Positions 54,274 through 62,677 are shown, counted from the first letter of the stretch. The stretch is 64,000 nucleotides of DNA from Lysinimonas soli (GCF_042655435.1 NZ_JBHSMG010000003.1:229713-293712); one strand, 5' to 3'. Translations and numbers: made by a program. The notes: generated by a model not told the origin, from the sequence alone.

Positions 54274-54621
54274 CTACCGCGCGGCCGCAGCCGCTTTGGG
54301 TCGGCGCTCGCTCGAGGATCCCCGCTTGCGGACCTCGCGGAGAACGATCTGCTCGGGGCACACGGTCGAGAGGAAGTCGCCCACCGAGAGCGCCAGCCGA
54401 TCGCTCACCAGCGAGTAGAGGATCCGGTTGGCATCTCGTCGCTCGCTGACGAGGCCGGCCTGCCGCAGCACGCCGAGGTGTCGCGAGATCGTCGGGCCCG
54501 AGGCCTTGAAGCGCGCAGCGATCTCGCCGGCCGCCAGCTCCCCGTCCTTCAGGTCCTGCAGGATCTGCCGCCGAGTGGGATGGGCCAAGGCGGCGAAGAT
54601 GTCACTCGCGGTATCTGCCAT
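54274..54621 (-). CDS. ArsR-family winged-helix regulator
   Basis: A 115-residue regulator. The opening IFAALAHPTRRQILQDLKDG and recognition helix GPTISRHLGVLRQAGLVSERR are typical of ArsR/SdpR proteins. No metal-binding Cys box is present (the only Cys lies in STVCPEQIVL), so the signal is probably not a metal. TATATT lies 6 bases before the ATG (54628-54633), implying a leaderless transcript. Divergent from the epimerase-type gene. Confidence 0.83.
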   Translation of the reverse strand: MADTASDIFAALAHPTRRQILQDLKDGELAAGEIAARFKASGPTISRHLGVLRQAGLVSERRDANRILYSLVSDRLALSVGDFLSTVCPEQIVLREVRKRGSSSERRPKAAAAAR

Positions 54622-54623
54622 GT

Positions 54624-54653
54624 TTGCAATATAGCACTGAAGCTAGATACAGT
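54624..54653 (+). promoter_or_regulatory. promoter of the epimerase-type gene
   Basis: TTGCAA (54624-54629), 18-base spacer, TACAGT (54648-54653). It overlaps the leaderless -10 of the divergent ArsR gene, so one bound regulator could shut both. An imperfect repeat TCGCT-N13-AGCGA follows (54654-54676). Confidence 0.45.
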
Positions 54654-54695
54654 CTCGCTTAGTAGCCAATTAGCGAAATAGGCAAGGAGCAAATC

Positions 54696-55610
54696 GTGCG
54701 CATCGCGATCACAGGAGGAACCGGATTCGTCGGGCGGCATCTCGCCGCTCGCCTGGACCCGGCGGACACGGTCGTCATCTCACGGCGGACCGGCATCGAG
54801 ATCGACGATGTCGACGCGCTTGCCGCGGCCTTCGCCGGCTGCGATGTCGTCGTGCACGCCGCCGGGATCAACCGGGAGATCGGAGACCAGACCTTCGAGC
54901 GGGTCCACGTCGAGGGAACGCGGGCGATGGTCGACGCCGCACGGCGGGCGGGGGTGAAGCGGATCGTGATGGTCAGCTTCCTGCGGGCTCGGCCGAACTG
55001 CGGCTCCGGCTACCACGAGACGAAGTGGGCTGCCGAGGAGCTGATCCGACAGTCGGGGATCGACCACACGATCCTGAAGGCCTCGATGATGTACGGCCAC
55101 GGCGACCACATGGTCGACCACGTCAGCCGAGCGGTGAAGACCTGGCCGGTCTTCGCGACCGTCGGGTTCCGCGGACGCACGGTGCGCCCGATCCCGATCG
55201 AGGACTTCGTCGACGTGATGCTGGCGGCCGCCGAGGGGCGCATCCCCGAGCCGACCGTCGCCGTGATGGGCGCCGAGGAACTGCCGCTCTCAGACGCCGT
55301 GCGACGGATCGCGCGCGTCGTCGGTCGCACGCCGCTCTTCATCGCGGTGCCGGTGTGGTCGGTGCGAATCCTCGCTCAGCTGACCGAGTGGACGATGGTC
55401 GTTCCGCTGGTCGCCAAAGCTCAGGCGAAGATGCTCGCGGAGGGCGTCAGCGAGCCGGAGCCATGGGCGCCTGAGGCGCCGGTCGAACTGCGCCCGTCGC
55501 ATCTCTTCAGCGACGAGAGCATTCGGGCGGCGCTGCCGGAGGCGGGGCGGTTCGGGTGGGGGGACCTACGGGTGTCCCGGTGGATGGCAGGACTTCGCCA
55601 GCGCGTGTGA
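54696..55610 (+). CDS. NAD(P)-binding epimerase/atypical SDR protein
   Basis: A 304-residue extended/atypical SDR. The cofactor loop is RIAITGGTGFVGRHLA; VVVHAAGINREIGDQTFERV and the Tyr/Lys-like YHETKWAAEELI follow. It belongs to the NmrA/complex-I NDUFA9-like group of NAD-binding proteins. The GTG start has AAGGAG upstream. Controlled, by position, by the divergent ArsR regulator. Its 3' end overlaps a convergent hypothetical gene by 45 bases. Confidence 0.78.
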   Translation: MRIAITGGTGFVGRHLAARLDPADTVVISRRTGIEIDDVDALAAAFAGCDVVVHAAGINREIGDQTFERVHVEGTRAMVDAARRAGVKRIVMVSFLRARPNCGSGYHETKWAAEELIRQSGIDHTILKASMMYGHGDHMVDHVSRAVKTWPVFATVGFRGRTVRPIPIEDFVDVMLAAAEGRIPEPTVAVMGAEELPLSDAVRRIARVVGRTPLFIAVPVWSVRILAQLTEWTMVVPLVAKAQAKMLAEGVSEPEPWAPEAPVELRPSHLFSDESIRAALPEAGRFGWGDLRVSRWMAGLRQRV

Positions 55611-56072
55611 TGCGTCCAGGAAGGCCGCTGCGGCGGCGTCGGTCTCGATGCGGAAGTCGCGTACCCCAGACGTGACGTCGTTCCGATCCATGTCGTCGTC
55701 GAGCAGGACGAGCTGCTGGGCAATCGCCGGCCCCTCGTGACCGACGTGTTGATGAGCCCACGAGCAGAGCTCTCGCGGTGTCAACTCACCGTTCAAGTAG
55801 CGCTCGCAACAGAACTGAAGGGCAAGGAGTGTGGCGCCGCTTGTCTCGAAATCAGGCGGTCGCTCACCCAACTCCGACAACGCGAAGAAGAGAAGCTCGC
55901 GTACCTCGTGACGGTCAGCATTGTGAATGGAGAGTGATGCGAGCTCGCGCAGCTTGGGGGTGTCGAGACCCTCGACGAGCCCATCGCAAGCCAACCGAAT
56001 GACGGCCTGCGGATCCGGTCGCCCGATGCTCCACATCCCCCACGCTTCGCGAAGTGAGCGCTCGACCGACAT
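55566..56072 (-). CDS. hypothetical protein
   Basis: A 168-residue protein (from the ATG at 56072; an in-frame ATG further upstream is possible) that I do not recognise. It is acidic and predicted mostly helical: VIRLACDGLVEGLDT, VRELLFFALSELGERPP, CCERYLNGELTPRELCSW. Such small helical proteins are often immunity-like or accessory factors, but nothing here proves that. It ends inside the epimerase-type gene and begins about 50 bases from the tRNA fragment, on the chromosomal side of it. Confidence 0.5.
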   Translation of the reverse strand: MSVERSLREAWGMWSIGRPDPQAVIRLACDGLVEGLDTPKLRELASLSIHNADRHEVRELLFFALSELGERPPDFETSGATLLALQFCCERYLNGELTPRELCSWAHQHVGHEGPAIAQQLVLLDDDMDRNDVTSGVRDFRIETDAAAAAFLDASHALAKSCHPPGHP

Positions 56073-56122
56073 GAGAGAAGTCTGGCGGCAGATCGACACG
56101 TCACACAGCGCCATTCTCGAAG

Positions 56123-56168
56123 AGCCCCGTGTCGGATTCGAACCGACGACCCCCGCTTTACAAGAGCG
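56123..56168 (-). other. 3' fragment of tRNA-Thr(UGU), probable integration att site
   Basis: The minus strand reads the anticodon stem-loop CGCT-CTTGTAA-AGCG, a variable loop, the T arm GTCGG-TTCGAAT-CCGAC and acceptor 3' strand ACGGGGCT. No D arm or 5' acceptor strand precedes it, so it is a displaced 3' half, not a working tRNA. Such fragments are left when an element integrates into a tRNA gene. The element should lie on the fragment's 5' side, that is at higher coordinates. Confidence 0.7.
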
Positions 56169-56270
56169 ATCAGGATGCCAACGGGGGCGGCGGATCAGGT
56201 GAAAATCCCTGAAAACACGGGCCTTCTGGATGACACAGATGACATGGGACCGGTTTGGATGCCACACGAT

Positions 56271-56289
56271 TGTGGGCAAAATGTGGGCA
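56271..56289 (+). repeat. direct repeats near the att scar
   Basis: TGTGGGCA occurs twice (56271-56278, 56282-56289) with 11-base periodicity, about 100 bases inside the presumed element. Tyrosine-recombinase arm sites often look like this; no integrase gene is in view. Confidence 0.35.
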
Positions 56290-56294
56290 GACAG

Positions 56295-56636
56295 CTATCC
56301 GCCGAGATCGGTCTCCCACCTCGTCAAGATGGCGGCAGCCATGTCCCGGGCGGCGGTAAGACGGGGGTTTGCTAGAAGCTCCTGAATCGACGCATATTCG
56401 TCAACGGTCGACAGCTGGGCGTTCAAGTCGGTCAGGGCTCGGTCGAGTTCGGGCCCAAACACGTCGCCCGCGTCCAGGGCATCGCCCAGTCCGCTGTCGT
56501 CGAAAAGGCCTTCGCAGCACTCGACGAACGAAGACATGCGCGCGGGATCCAGGCCAGCCCAGACTTCGACCTGAAAACGCTCGTCAGCCAGCTCCTGAAG
56601 GCATTCAAGGATCAATCTGCGGTTGGGCTCGAACAC
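56295..56636 (-). CDS. small acidic hypothetical protein
   Basis: A 113-residue acidic protein, mostly helical (ILECLQELADERFQVEVW, LFDDSGLGDALDAGD, LTAARDMAAAILTRWETD). The pattern recalls the SCO4402-type family of small actinobacterial proteins of unknown role, but I am not certain. It lies 12 bases behind another small gene on the same strand, so the two are probably an operon within the presumed island. Confidence 0.5.
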   Translation of the reverse strand: MFEPNRRLILECLQELADERFQVEVWAGLDPARMSSFVECCEGLFDDSGLGDALDAGDVFGPELDRALTDLNAQLSTVDEYASIQELLANPRLTAARDMAAAILTRWETDLGG

Positions 56637-56648
56637 GGTGTCGGAAAC

Positions 56649-57089
56649 CTAGATATCCCCAAGCACTTGCTGCCAGGGGGCGACGAGAATCTGGTAGTCG
56701 GTGTCTGAGATCAGGTCCTTGACGCCCACTGCGAGCACGGCGGATCTGACGGCCTCTTCGGATCCGTTCTTGGCGCTCGGGCTGTCTTTGAGGTGACGGT
56801 CGTCTCGGTGAGTGGCGTGCCCAGCTGCGCGAGCAGCATCCAGCTCTTCGACTCGGCCGGCGCCGGCTGCCGCATCGAGGGCGCGCTGCCACGCGTCGAT
56901 CAGAGCGTGGTTCGTCACGATCGGCGGATTCAACTCGCCCAAGAGCTCGGCCGAGACGGACGGTTTGCCCATGATCAGTCCTTCGTCGGACTCCCAGAGT
57001 CGTCCGAGAGTGTCGATCTCCTCGGCGGTGAGGGCGCCCGCTCGATCGATCATGGCCTGCAAGGCTGCGGGGTAGATCTCATTCGACAT
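56649..57089 (-). CDS. hypothetical protein of the island
   Basis: A 146-residue protein that I do not recognise. Begins MSNEIYPAALQAMIDRAG, with a helical, charged middle (DAWQRALDAAAGAGRVEELD). No membrane segment or catalytic motif. Upstream partner of the 113-residue gene. The 271-base gap between it and the next gene (57090-57360) shows nothing beyond the leaderless promoter at 57349-57354. Confidence 0.5.
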   Translation of the reverse strand: MSNEIYPAALQAMIDRAGALTAEEIDTLGRLWESDEGLIMGKPSVSAELLGELNPPIVTNHALIDAWQRALDAAAGAGRVEELDAARAAGHATHRDDRHLKDSPSAKNGSEEAVRSAVLAVGVKDLISDTDYQILVAPWQQVLGDI

Positions 57090-57348
57090 CGATGCTCATC
57101 TCTAATCGTGGCGTCTGCAACCGCTCGAATTGCCGAGCGCCTGCCCGACCCTCTCCAAGAAGCCCGAACGGACGATCGCCGAGTGTGGGGGCCGTCATGG
57201 ACTGCAAAGCTACTCGGCACGTGTCCTAAGCCATTTCTCCCTCCCGGATCATACGGACGGGGCGACGCAAACGTAGTCCACGGCGTGGCCACCCCTGCTC
57301 GGTGAGCTGCCGTGATCTGTGCACTCGTCGTTCCTTGTCACGATGCGT

Positions 57349-57354
57349 TACGTT
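57349..57354 (+). promoter_or_regulatory. leaderless -10 box of the acidic-tract gene
   Basis: TACGTT ends 6 bases before the ATG at 57361, with no ribosome-binding site between; this fixes the start against the longer in-frame reading from 57319. Confidence 0.4.
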
Positions 57355-57360
57355 CGGCCC

Positions 57361-58008
57361 ATGAGCGAGGTCGATGACGAGGACGATTTCACCCCCTGGA
57401 CCGCGGAGGGTGCGGAGCGCTTGCGTGTGGCGGCGGGCGAAGCCGGACGGGCGCTTCAACGGCACGCCGAGGCGGTCGGAAAGCTCACAAGCAGCTCCCC
57501 TTCGATCGAGCTGATCGAGGCGTCCAACCTGCTACTGCCCGCGCTGCTTGAGGTCGCAACCGCTCAGTTCGAGTTCACCGGGAACTCGGGGCCCCTCGGG
57601 CTTCTGTTCAGCCTCGAGGACGAGGACGAGGACGAGGACGACGACGAGGACGAGGAGGAGAACACGACGGGCATTTCGATCCTTCAGCGCCGTGACTATC
57701 GAGTCTCAGACGAGGACTCGATCATCGAACAAGGACGCGAGGCGTACCTGCGCGTTTGGCCGGATGACACGGACGCCGAGGCTGCGGAAGACGTCACGTC
57801 ACTCGGACGCGCGCTCTACCAGCTGGCGCATGACGCAGGTTCCTGGGACGTTCTCGAACGCGTTGACGGTCTGCGTCCAACGGGCGGCACCCTCCTCGTC
57901 GTGGCGAACGACGAAACGCTGGGACCGGATCCTGACGATTGGCCGGAGGACCTCTTCGACCATGACCCGGAGCGCGCCATCTATCGGCAGTCGGATTCGT
58001 ACGACTGA
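57361..58008 (+). CDS. hypothetical protein with Asp/Glu tract
   Basis: A 215-residue, strongly acidic protein. An N-terminal helical region (about 15-70) is followed by a tract of about 15 alternating Asp/Glu residues (about 86-100) encoded by imperfect GACGAG repeats, and a C-terminal domain containing REAYLRVWPDDTDAEA and LGRALYQLAHDAGSWDVLERV. No known family is evident. It precedes the hen1-pnkp pair on the same strand with an 82-base gap that contains a TAACCT box (58052-58057). Confidence 0.5.
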   Translation: MSEVDDEDDFTPWTAEGAERLRVAAGEAGRALQRHAEAVGKLTSSSPSIELIEASNLLLPALLEVATAQFEFTGNSGPLGLLFSLEDEDEDEDDDEDEEENTTGISILQRRDYRVSDEDSIIEQGREAYLRVWPDDTDAEAAEDVTSLGRALYQLAHDAGSWDVLERVDGLRPTGGTLLVVANDETLGPDPDDWPEDLFDHDPERAIYRQSDSYD

Positions 58009-58090
58009 CGGAGCCGATGCCAGAGCTCCGCCGAAGAGGCAGGCGGCACGATAACCTGAGCAAAACATCAGCCCCAGCAATCGGACTCTC

Positions 58091-59470
58091 GTGCTTCTCA
58101 CCATCAGCTACTCGGGCGCCGATGCCTCGGATCTCGGCTTCCTGCTGCACAAGCATCCCGGCAAGCTTCAGACCTTCTCGCTGAGCGTCGGGAACGCTCA
58201 CGTCTTCTATCCGGAGGCGACCGACGAGAGGTGCACCGCGGCCCTTCTGCTCGAGGTCGATCCGATCGGGCTCGTGCGCAACAAGCGCTTGGGCGGCAGC
58301 GATTCTTTCTCGCTCGGCCATTACGTCAACGACCGTCCTTACGCGTCGTCCTCCATGCTCGCCGTCGCCATCGGCCAGGTGTTCCGGACCGCGATGACAG
58401 GCCGTAGTGACACTCGACCAGAACTGGCCGCCGCGGCGCTGCCACTCGAGATCGAGCTGACGTCTGTGCCGAGCAAAGGTATCGACGGGCTGGCGAGTCG
58501 TTTGTTCGAGCCCCTGGGCTGGAAGGTCGTTGAGACGGCGATTCCGCTGGACCCCGAGTTTCCCGAGTGGGGCGAATCTCGCTACTCCAACGTGCGTTTG
58601 GTCGGCGGGTTCCGCTTGTCGGAAGCACTCCGTCAGATCTACGTCCTGCTCCCGGTTCTGGACGACTCCAAGCACTACTGGGTCAGCGATGACGAGATCG
58701 GCAAGCTTCTGCGTGCCGGCGAGGGCTGGCTCTCGGAGCACCCGGACCGCGAGCTGATTACGCGGCGGTATCTGGCTCATCAGCGGTCGATGGTCGCGGA
58801 TGCCACGTCTCGTCTGGTCGAAGTCGGCGACGATGTCGTCGTCGAGCCACCGACGCCCAACACCAGCGCGCCGTTGTATCAGATGCGCGCCGAGGCAGTC
58901 GTGGCAGCGCTCAAGGATGTCTCCGCCCATCGGGTCGCGGACGTGGGATGCGGAGAAGGCGCGTTGCTCCGCCGGCTGGTGGCCGATCCGTCATTCACCG
59001 AGATCATCGGTACGGATGTGTCCGCTCGCACCCTGACGGCCGCCGAGGAGGTCCTCCACCTCCGTGATCTGAGCGACCGGCAGCGAGCGCGCGTGCGTCT
59101 CATTCAGTCATCAGTGACGTATCACGACGCCCGCATCCGTGGCCTGGACGCGATTGTGCTCATGGAGGTCATCGAGCATGTCGACCCCGAACGCCTGGCG
59201 GCCGTCGAGTCCTCGGTGTTCGGCGACGCACGGCCGGAGGCTGTCATCGTCACCACGCCGAACTCCGACTACAACGCGCTGTATCCGAGCCTGCCTGCCG
59301 GACGATTCCGGCATCCGGATCACCGCTTCGAGTGGACCCGCGCAGAGATGCGCGGGTGGGCGGCAGGCGTCGCCGATCGCAACGGCTATTCAGTCGAATA
59401 TCGGGCCATCGGCGACGTCGACACGTCCGCCGGATCACCTACTCAGCTCGCCCTGTTCAGGAGGATCTGA
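58091..59470 (+). CDS. hen1: 3'-terminal RNA ribose 2'-O-methyltransferase Hen1
   Basis: A 459-residue bacterial Hen1. The N-terminal domain (about 1-235), which activates the ligase of Pnkp, opens MLLTISYSGADASDLGFLLH. The C-terminal methyltransferase has SAM motif VADVGCGEGALLRRL and the metal-binding set typical of Hen1: Glu-Val-Ile-Glu-His (LMEVIEHVDPERL) and HPDHRFEWTRAE. It marks the 3' end of a broken RNA before sealing, so that re-cleavage is prevented. GTG start. One-base overlap with pnkp. Confidence 0.93.
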   Translation: MLLTISYSGADASDLGFLLHKHPGKLQTFSLSVGNAHVFYPEATDERCTAALLLEVDPIGLVRNKRLGGSDSFSLGHYVNDRPYASSSMLAVAIGQVFRTAMTGRSDTRPELAAAALPLEIELTSVPSKGIDGLASRLFEPLGWKVVETAIPLDPEFPEWGESRYSNVRLVGGFRLSEALRQIYVLLPVLDDSKHYWVSDDEIGKLLRAGEGWLSEHPDRELITRRYLAHQRSMVADATSRLVEVGDDVVVEPPTPNTSAPLYQMRAEAVVAALKDVSAHRVADVGCGEGALLRRLVADPSFTEIIGTDVSARTLTAAEEVLHLRDLSDRQRARVRLIQSSVTYHDARIRGLDAIVLMEVIEHVDPERLAAVESSVFGDARPEAVIVTTPNSDYNALYPSLPAGRFRHPDHRFEWTRAEMRGWAAGVADRNGYSVEYRAIGDVDTSAGSPTQLALFRRI

Positions 59471-62007
59471 TGGCAGAGCTGAAGATCCCTGAGATGTCGT
59501 TGGTGGTGCTCGTCGGCACCAGCGGTTCCGGCAAGTCGACTTTCGCGCGCGACAAGTTCGCCCCGTTCGAAACGCTGTCGAGCGACTTCTTCCGTGGGTT
59601 GGTGTCGAACGACGAGAACAGCCAGGCGGCGACGAGTTCGGCGTTCGAGGCGCTCCGTTTCGTGGCCGGCCAGCGACTCAAAGCGGGACTGGTTACAGTG
59701 GTCGACGCGACGAACGTGCGTCCGGAGGACCGTCGCTCGTTCGTCCAGCTCGCGAGGGAGTTCGATGTCCTCCCGGTGGCGATCGTCCTGGACGTGCCGG
59801 AGCGGATCTGCGTCGAGCGCACCGAGGCTCGGAGCGACCGCAGCTTCGGCGCGAACGTCATCAGGCGCCAGCGCGACGCGCTGAAGCGCTCGATGCGCGG
59901 ACTTGGCAAAGAAGGATTCCGCCGCATCCACATCCTCGACGGGGTCGACGAGATCGACGCAGCAACCATCGTTCGGGAACCACTGCTCAACGACCTGCGA
60001 GGCGAGCTCGGTCCGTTCGATGCGATCGGTGACATCCACGGCTGCCGCTCGGAACTCGAGACCCTGCTCGGCGAGCTCGGCTATGAACTGCAACGGGATG
60101 CTGAGGGTCGGCCCGTCGATGCCTCTCACCCCGAGGGACGCAAGGTCGTGTTTCTCGGTGACCTCGTCGACCGCGGGCCGGATACGCCAGGCGTTCTGCG
60201 ACTCGCGATGGGGATGGTCAAGAACGGGCACGCGCTGGCCGTTCCGGGAAACCACGAGTCGAAACTCCTGCGCTCGCTCCAGGGCAAGAAGGTTCAGACT
60301 AGCCATGGCCTCGCTGAGTCACTGACCCAGCTCGCTGCTGAGACTCCTCAGTTCCGCGCTGAGGTGATGGATTTCGCCGAAGGCCTGGTCAGTCATCTCG
60401 TCCTCGACGAGGGCAAGCTCGTCGTCGCTCACGCCGGCCTCATCGAGGCCTACCAGGGACGTGCGTCGGGGCGGGTCCGGTCATTCGCCCTGTACGGGGA
60501 CACCACGGGGGAGACCGATGAGTACGGACTCCCAGTCCGGCTCCCGTGGGCGAACGACTATCGCGGCAAGGCCGTGGTGCTCTACGGCCACACCCCGACC
60601 TTGGAGCCGGAGTGGGTCAACAACACGATGTGCCTCGACACCGGGTGTGTCTTCGGCGGCAAGCTGAGCGCGCTGCGCTACCCGGAGCGCGAAGTCGTCT
60701 CGGTCCCGGCCGAGCGGGTCTGGTACGAGCCCGTGAAGCCTCTGGCCGTACCGGCTCAGGCCGTTGAAAAACGCGCATCCGGAACGCTGTCGATCGACGA
60801 TGTCCTCGGCAAACAGATCATCGAGACAGGAACTCACGGTCGAATCACCGTCCGCGAGGACTTCGCCGCCGGCGCCCTGGAGGTCATCAGCCGATGGGCG
60901 ATCGATCCGCGCTGGCTGGTCTACCTGCCGCCGACCATGAGCCCACCCGCGGCGTCGAAGCGCGAGGATCTGCTCGAGCACCCGGATGAGGCGTTCGCCT
61001 ATTACCGAGGTGAGGGCGTCGACCAGCTCGTGTGCGAGGAGAAGCACATGGGCTCGCGAGCCGTCGTCGTGCTGACCCGGAATCCGGATCGCTTCGACGC
61101 GCCTGAGGGCTGGCGCGGGATCGTCTACACGCGAACCGGTCGCGCTTTCTTTGACGAGGCGCTCGGCCGAGAGTTCTTGGGGCGCCTCGATGCCGCCGTC
61201 GAGAAGGCTGGGCTCTGGGACGAACTCGAAACCGACTGGCTGGTACTCGACGCGGAACTGCTTCCGTGGTCGCTGAAGGCGGGCAGCATGATCCGCGAGC
61301 AGTATGCATCCGTCGGGGCGGCCGCGACCGCGGCACTGCCCAGGGCCGTCGCTGCGCTCGAGCGGGCTTCGGCAAATGGGGTCGACGTCGCCGAGCTGCT
61401 CGATCGAACGCGCGTGCGTCAGTCGGATGCCGAACTCTACGTCGACGCATATCGCGCCTACAGCGCGCAAACCGATGGGCTTCGGGGCGTTCAACTGGCG
61501 CCATTCCAGATCCTCGCGGCCGAGGGGCGGACTTTCGCGATTCAGCCGCACTCCTGGCACCTCGAGATCGGTGCGCGCCTTTCCGCCGCCGATCCTGATC
61601 TGATTCGAGCAACCCGATCCCTGACGGTTGATCTGAGCGATGAAACCTCAGTTGCCGCCGCCATCGAGTGGTGGAACCAGCTGACCTCCGCCGGGGGCGA
61701 GGGAATGGTCGTCAAGCCGATGGTCAACCTCGCGCGGGCCGGACGCGGACTGGTGCAACCGGGGGTCAAGGTCCGTGGCCGTGAGTATCTGCGCATCATC
61801 TACGGGCCCGACTACACCGAGCCCGCGAATCTGGCGCGGCTGCGCGATCGCAACGTGGCGCACAAGCGAGCGCTCGCTCTTCGGGAGTACGCGCTCGGGC
61901 TCGAGGCGCTGGAACGGTTTGTTAACGGTGACCCCCTGTGGCGAGTGCATCAGGCTGTGTTCGCGGTTCTGGCGATGGAATCCGAGCCGGTTGATCCGCG
62001 TCTCTGA
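59470..62007 (+). CDS. pnkp: polynucleotide kinase-phosphatase-ligase Pnkp
   Basis: An 845-residue three-domain RNA-repair enzyme. The kinase (about 1-175) has P-loop GTSGSGKST with Lys22. The metallophosphatase (about 180-450) has DIHGC (Asp188, His190), GDLVDRGPD and GNHES. The adenylyltransferase/ligase (about 460-845) has motif I EEKHMGSRAVV with Lys525. It heals 2',3'-cyclic phosphate and 5'-OH ends of cut RNAs such as toxin-cleaved tRNAs, and seals them after Hen1 methylates the 3' end. Full length, same operon as hen1 (TGATG). Confidence 0.94.
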   Translation: MAELKIPEMSLVVLVGTSGSGKSTFARDKFAPFETLSSDFFRGLVSNDENSQAATSSAFEALRFVAGQRLKAGLVTVVDATNVRPEDRRSFVQLAREFDVLPVAIVLDVPERICVERTEARSDRSFGANVIRRQRDALKRSMRGLGKEGFRRIHILDGVDEIDAATIVREPLLNDLRGELGPFDAIGDIHGCRSELETLLGELGYELQRDAEGRPVDASHPEGRKVVFLGDLVDRGPDTPGVLRLAMGMVKNGHALAVPGNHESKLLRSLQGKKVQTSHGLAESLTQLAAETPQFRAEVMDFAEGLVSHLVLDEGKLVVAHAGLIEAYQGRASGRVRSFALYGDTTGETDEYGLPVRLPWANDYRGKAVVLYGHTPTLEPEWVNNTMCLDTGCVFGGKLSALRYPEREVVSVPAERVWYEPVKPLAVPAQAVEKRASGTLSIDDVLGKQIIETGTHGRITVREDFAAGALEVISRWAIDPRWLVYLPPTMSPPAASKREDLLEHPDEAFAYYRGEGVDQLVCEEKHMGSRAVVVLTRNPDRFDAPEGWRGIVYTRTGRAFFDEALGREFLGRLDAAVEKAGLWDELETDWLVLDAELLPWSLKAGSMIREQYASVGAAATAALPRAVAALERASANGVDVAELLDRTRVRQSDAELYVDAYRAYSAQTDGLRGVQLAPFQILAAEGRTFAIQPHSWHLEIGARLSAADPDLIRATRSLTVDLSDETSVAAAIEWWNQLTSAGGEGMVVKPMVNLARAGRGLVQPGVKVRGREYLRIIYGPDYTEPANLARLRDRNVAHKRALALREYALGLEALERFVNGDPLWRVHQAVFAVLAMESEPVDPRL

Positions 62008-62064
62008 CTTTGGAAGTGGGAGCGGGCACAGAGGGGTAGGACAAAGCAGTGGGTGGATGGATCA

Positions 62065-62565
62065 CTATTCGAGAAGCCCGAGCTGGTCAAGGCTGTACAT
62101 GGCTTCGGCTCGGACGTCATGGTCGGGGTCGTTCTTCATCGCGACGATGAGGGCCTGAACGATGCGCTCGTCAGGGCCAAACTTATAGAGCACCATGGCG
62201 ACCATAAATCGCGGCATCGGGTCCGGGTCGTTGGCTAGGACGGCCAGCAGAGTTGGGATCGTGTTGGGGTGATCGAAGCCGCGCGCGACGAGTCGGTCAA
62301 CGACGCGGTGTCGCACTCCGGCTCGTTCGTGGTGCATTCCGGACTGCAGCTCTTCTGCCGAGTGAAGCGCGTCCGCGACTGCCGCATCGTCGCGGTCCTG
62401 AGTCTGCCCGACGGGGTCAACGTCGCGAATCGGAATCGGTCCAACGGGACCGATATAGATCTCGTCCGGTGGCTCGTCGTCAGGCACGGTCACATTCTGT
62501 GGGCAGCCAAACCATTCGCGCAGCTGTTCGTCGGTCGCGAATAGGTAAACGAATAGTTTGCGCAT
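62065..62565 (-). CDS. HEAT-repeat protein
   Basis: A 166-residue protein. The N-terminal part (MRKLFVYLFATDEQLREWFG) is of unknown type; the C-terminal half holds about three HEAT-like helical repeats (VRHRVVDRLVARGF, MPRFMVAMVLYKFG, VRAEAMYSLDQLG). Such scaffolds bind proteins and also occur as immunity factors. The ATG at 62565 has GGGAAAA just upstream, and that sequence is part of one arm of the large inverted-repeat structure. Convergent with pnkp. Confidence 0.62.
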   Translation of the reverse strand: MRKLFVYLFATDEQLREWFGCPQNVTVPDDEPPDEIYIGPVGPIPIRDVDPVGQTQDRDDAAVADALHSAEELQSGMHHERAGVRHRVVDRLVARGFDHPNTIPTLLAVLANDPDPMPRFMVAMVLYKFGPDERIVQALIVAMKNDPDHDVRAEAMYSLDQLGLLE

Positions 62566-62569
62566 GGTT

Positions 62570-62677
62570 TTCCCTGATCGGCCCCGCCTGCCTGGCGGGG
62601 CCAGCTTTCCAACCTCCCCCACCCAGCAAGCAGTCTGAGTGAGGTTGGAAAGTACGCAGGCGCGACTGATCAGGGAA
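62570..62677 (-). other. nested inverted-repeat structure (three-way junction) before the HEAT gene
   Basis: Three nested perfect stems: an outer 10-bp pair TTCCCTGATC / GATCAGGGAA (62570-62579, 62668-62677); a 9-bp hairpin GGCCCCGCC-TGCCT-GGCGGGGCC (62580-62602); a 12-bp pair CTTTCCAACCTC / GAGGTTGGAAAG (62605-62616, 62641-62652). Transcribed on the minus strand, the outer stem would hide the GGGAAA ribosome-binding region of the HEAT gene. Could be a regulatory leader, a small RNA or a recombination/replication site. Confidence 0.6.

Noticed and set aside
56123..56200. A complete, functional tRNA-Thr gene
   Set aside because: Only the 3' half is present; the sequence on the 5' side has no D arm or complementary acceptor strand.
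58091..62007. A CRISPR-like or toxin-antitoxin label for the Hen1-Pnkp region
   Set aside because: The two genes are recognised RNA-repair enzymes; no toxin or nuclease gene is visible in the window to justify more.
62580..62602. Simple rho-independent terminator
   Set aside because: No U-tract on either strand, and the hairpin is nested within two longer perfect stems.
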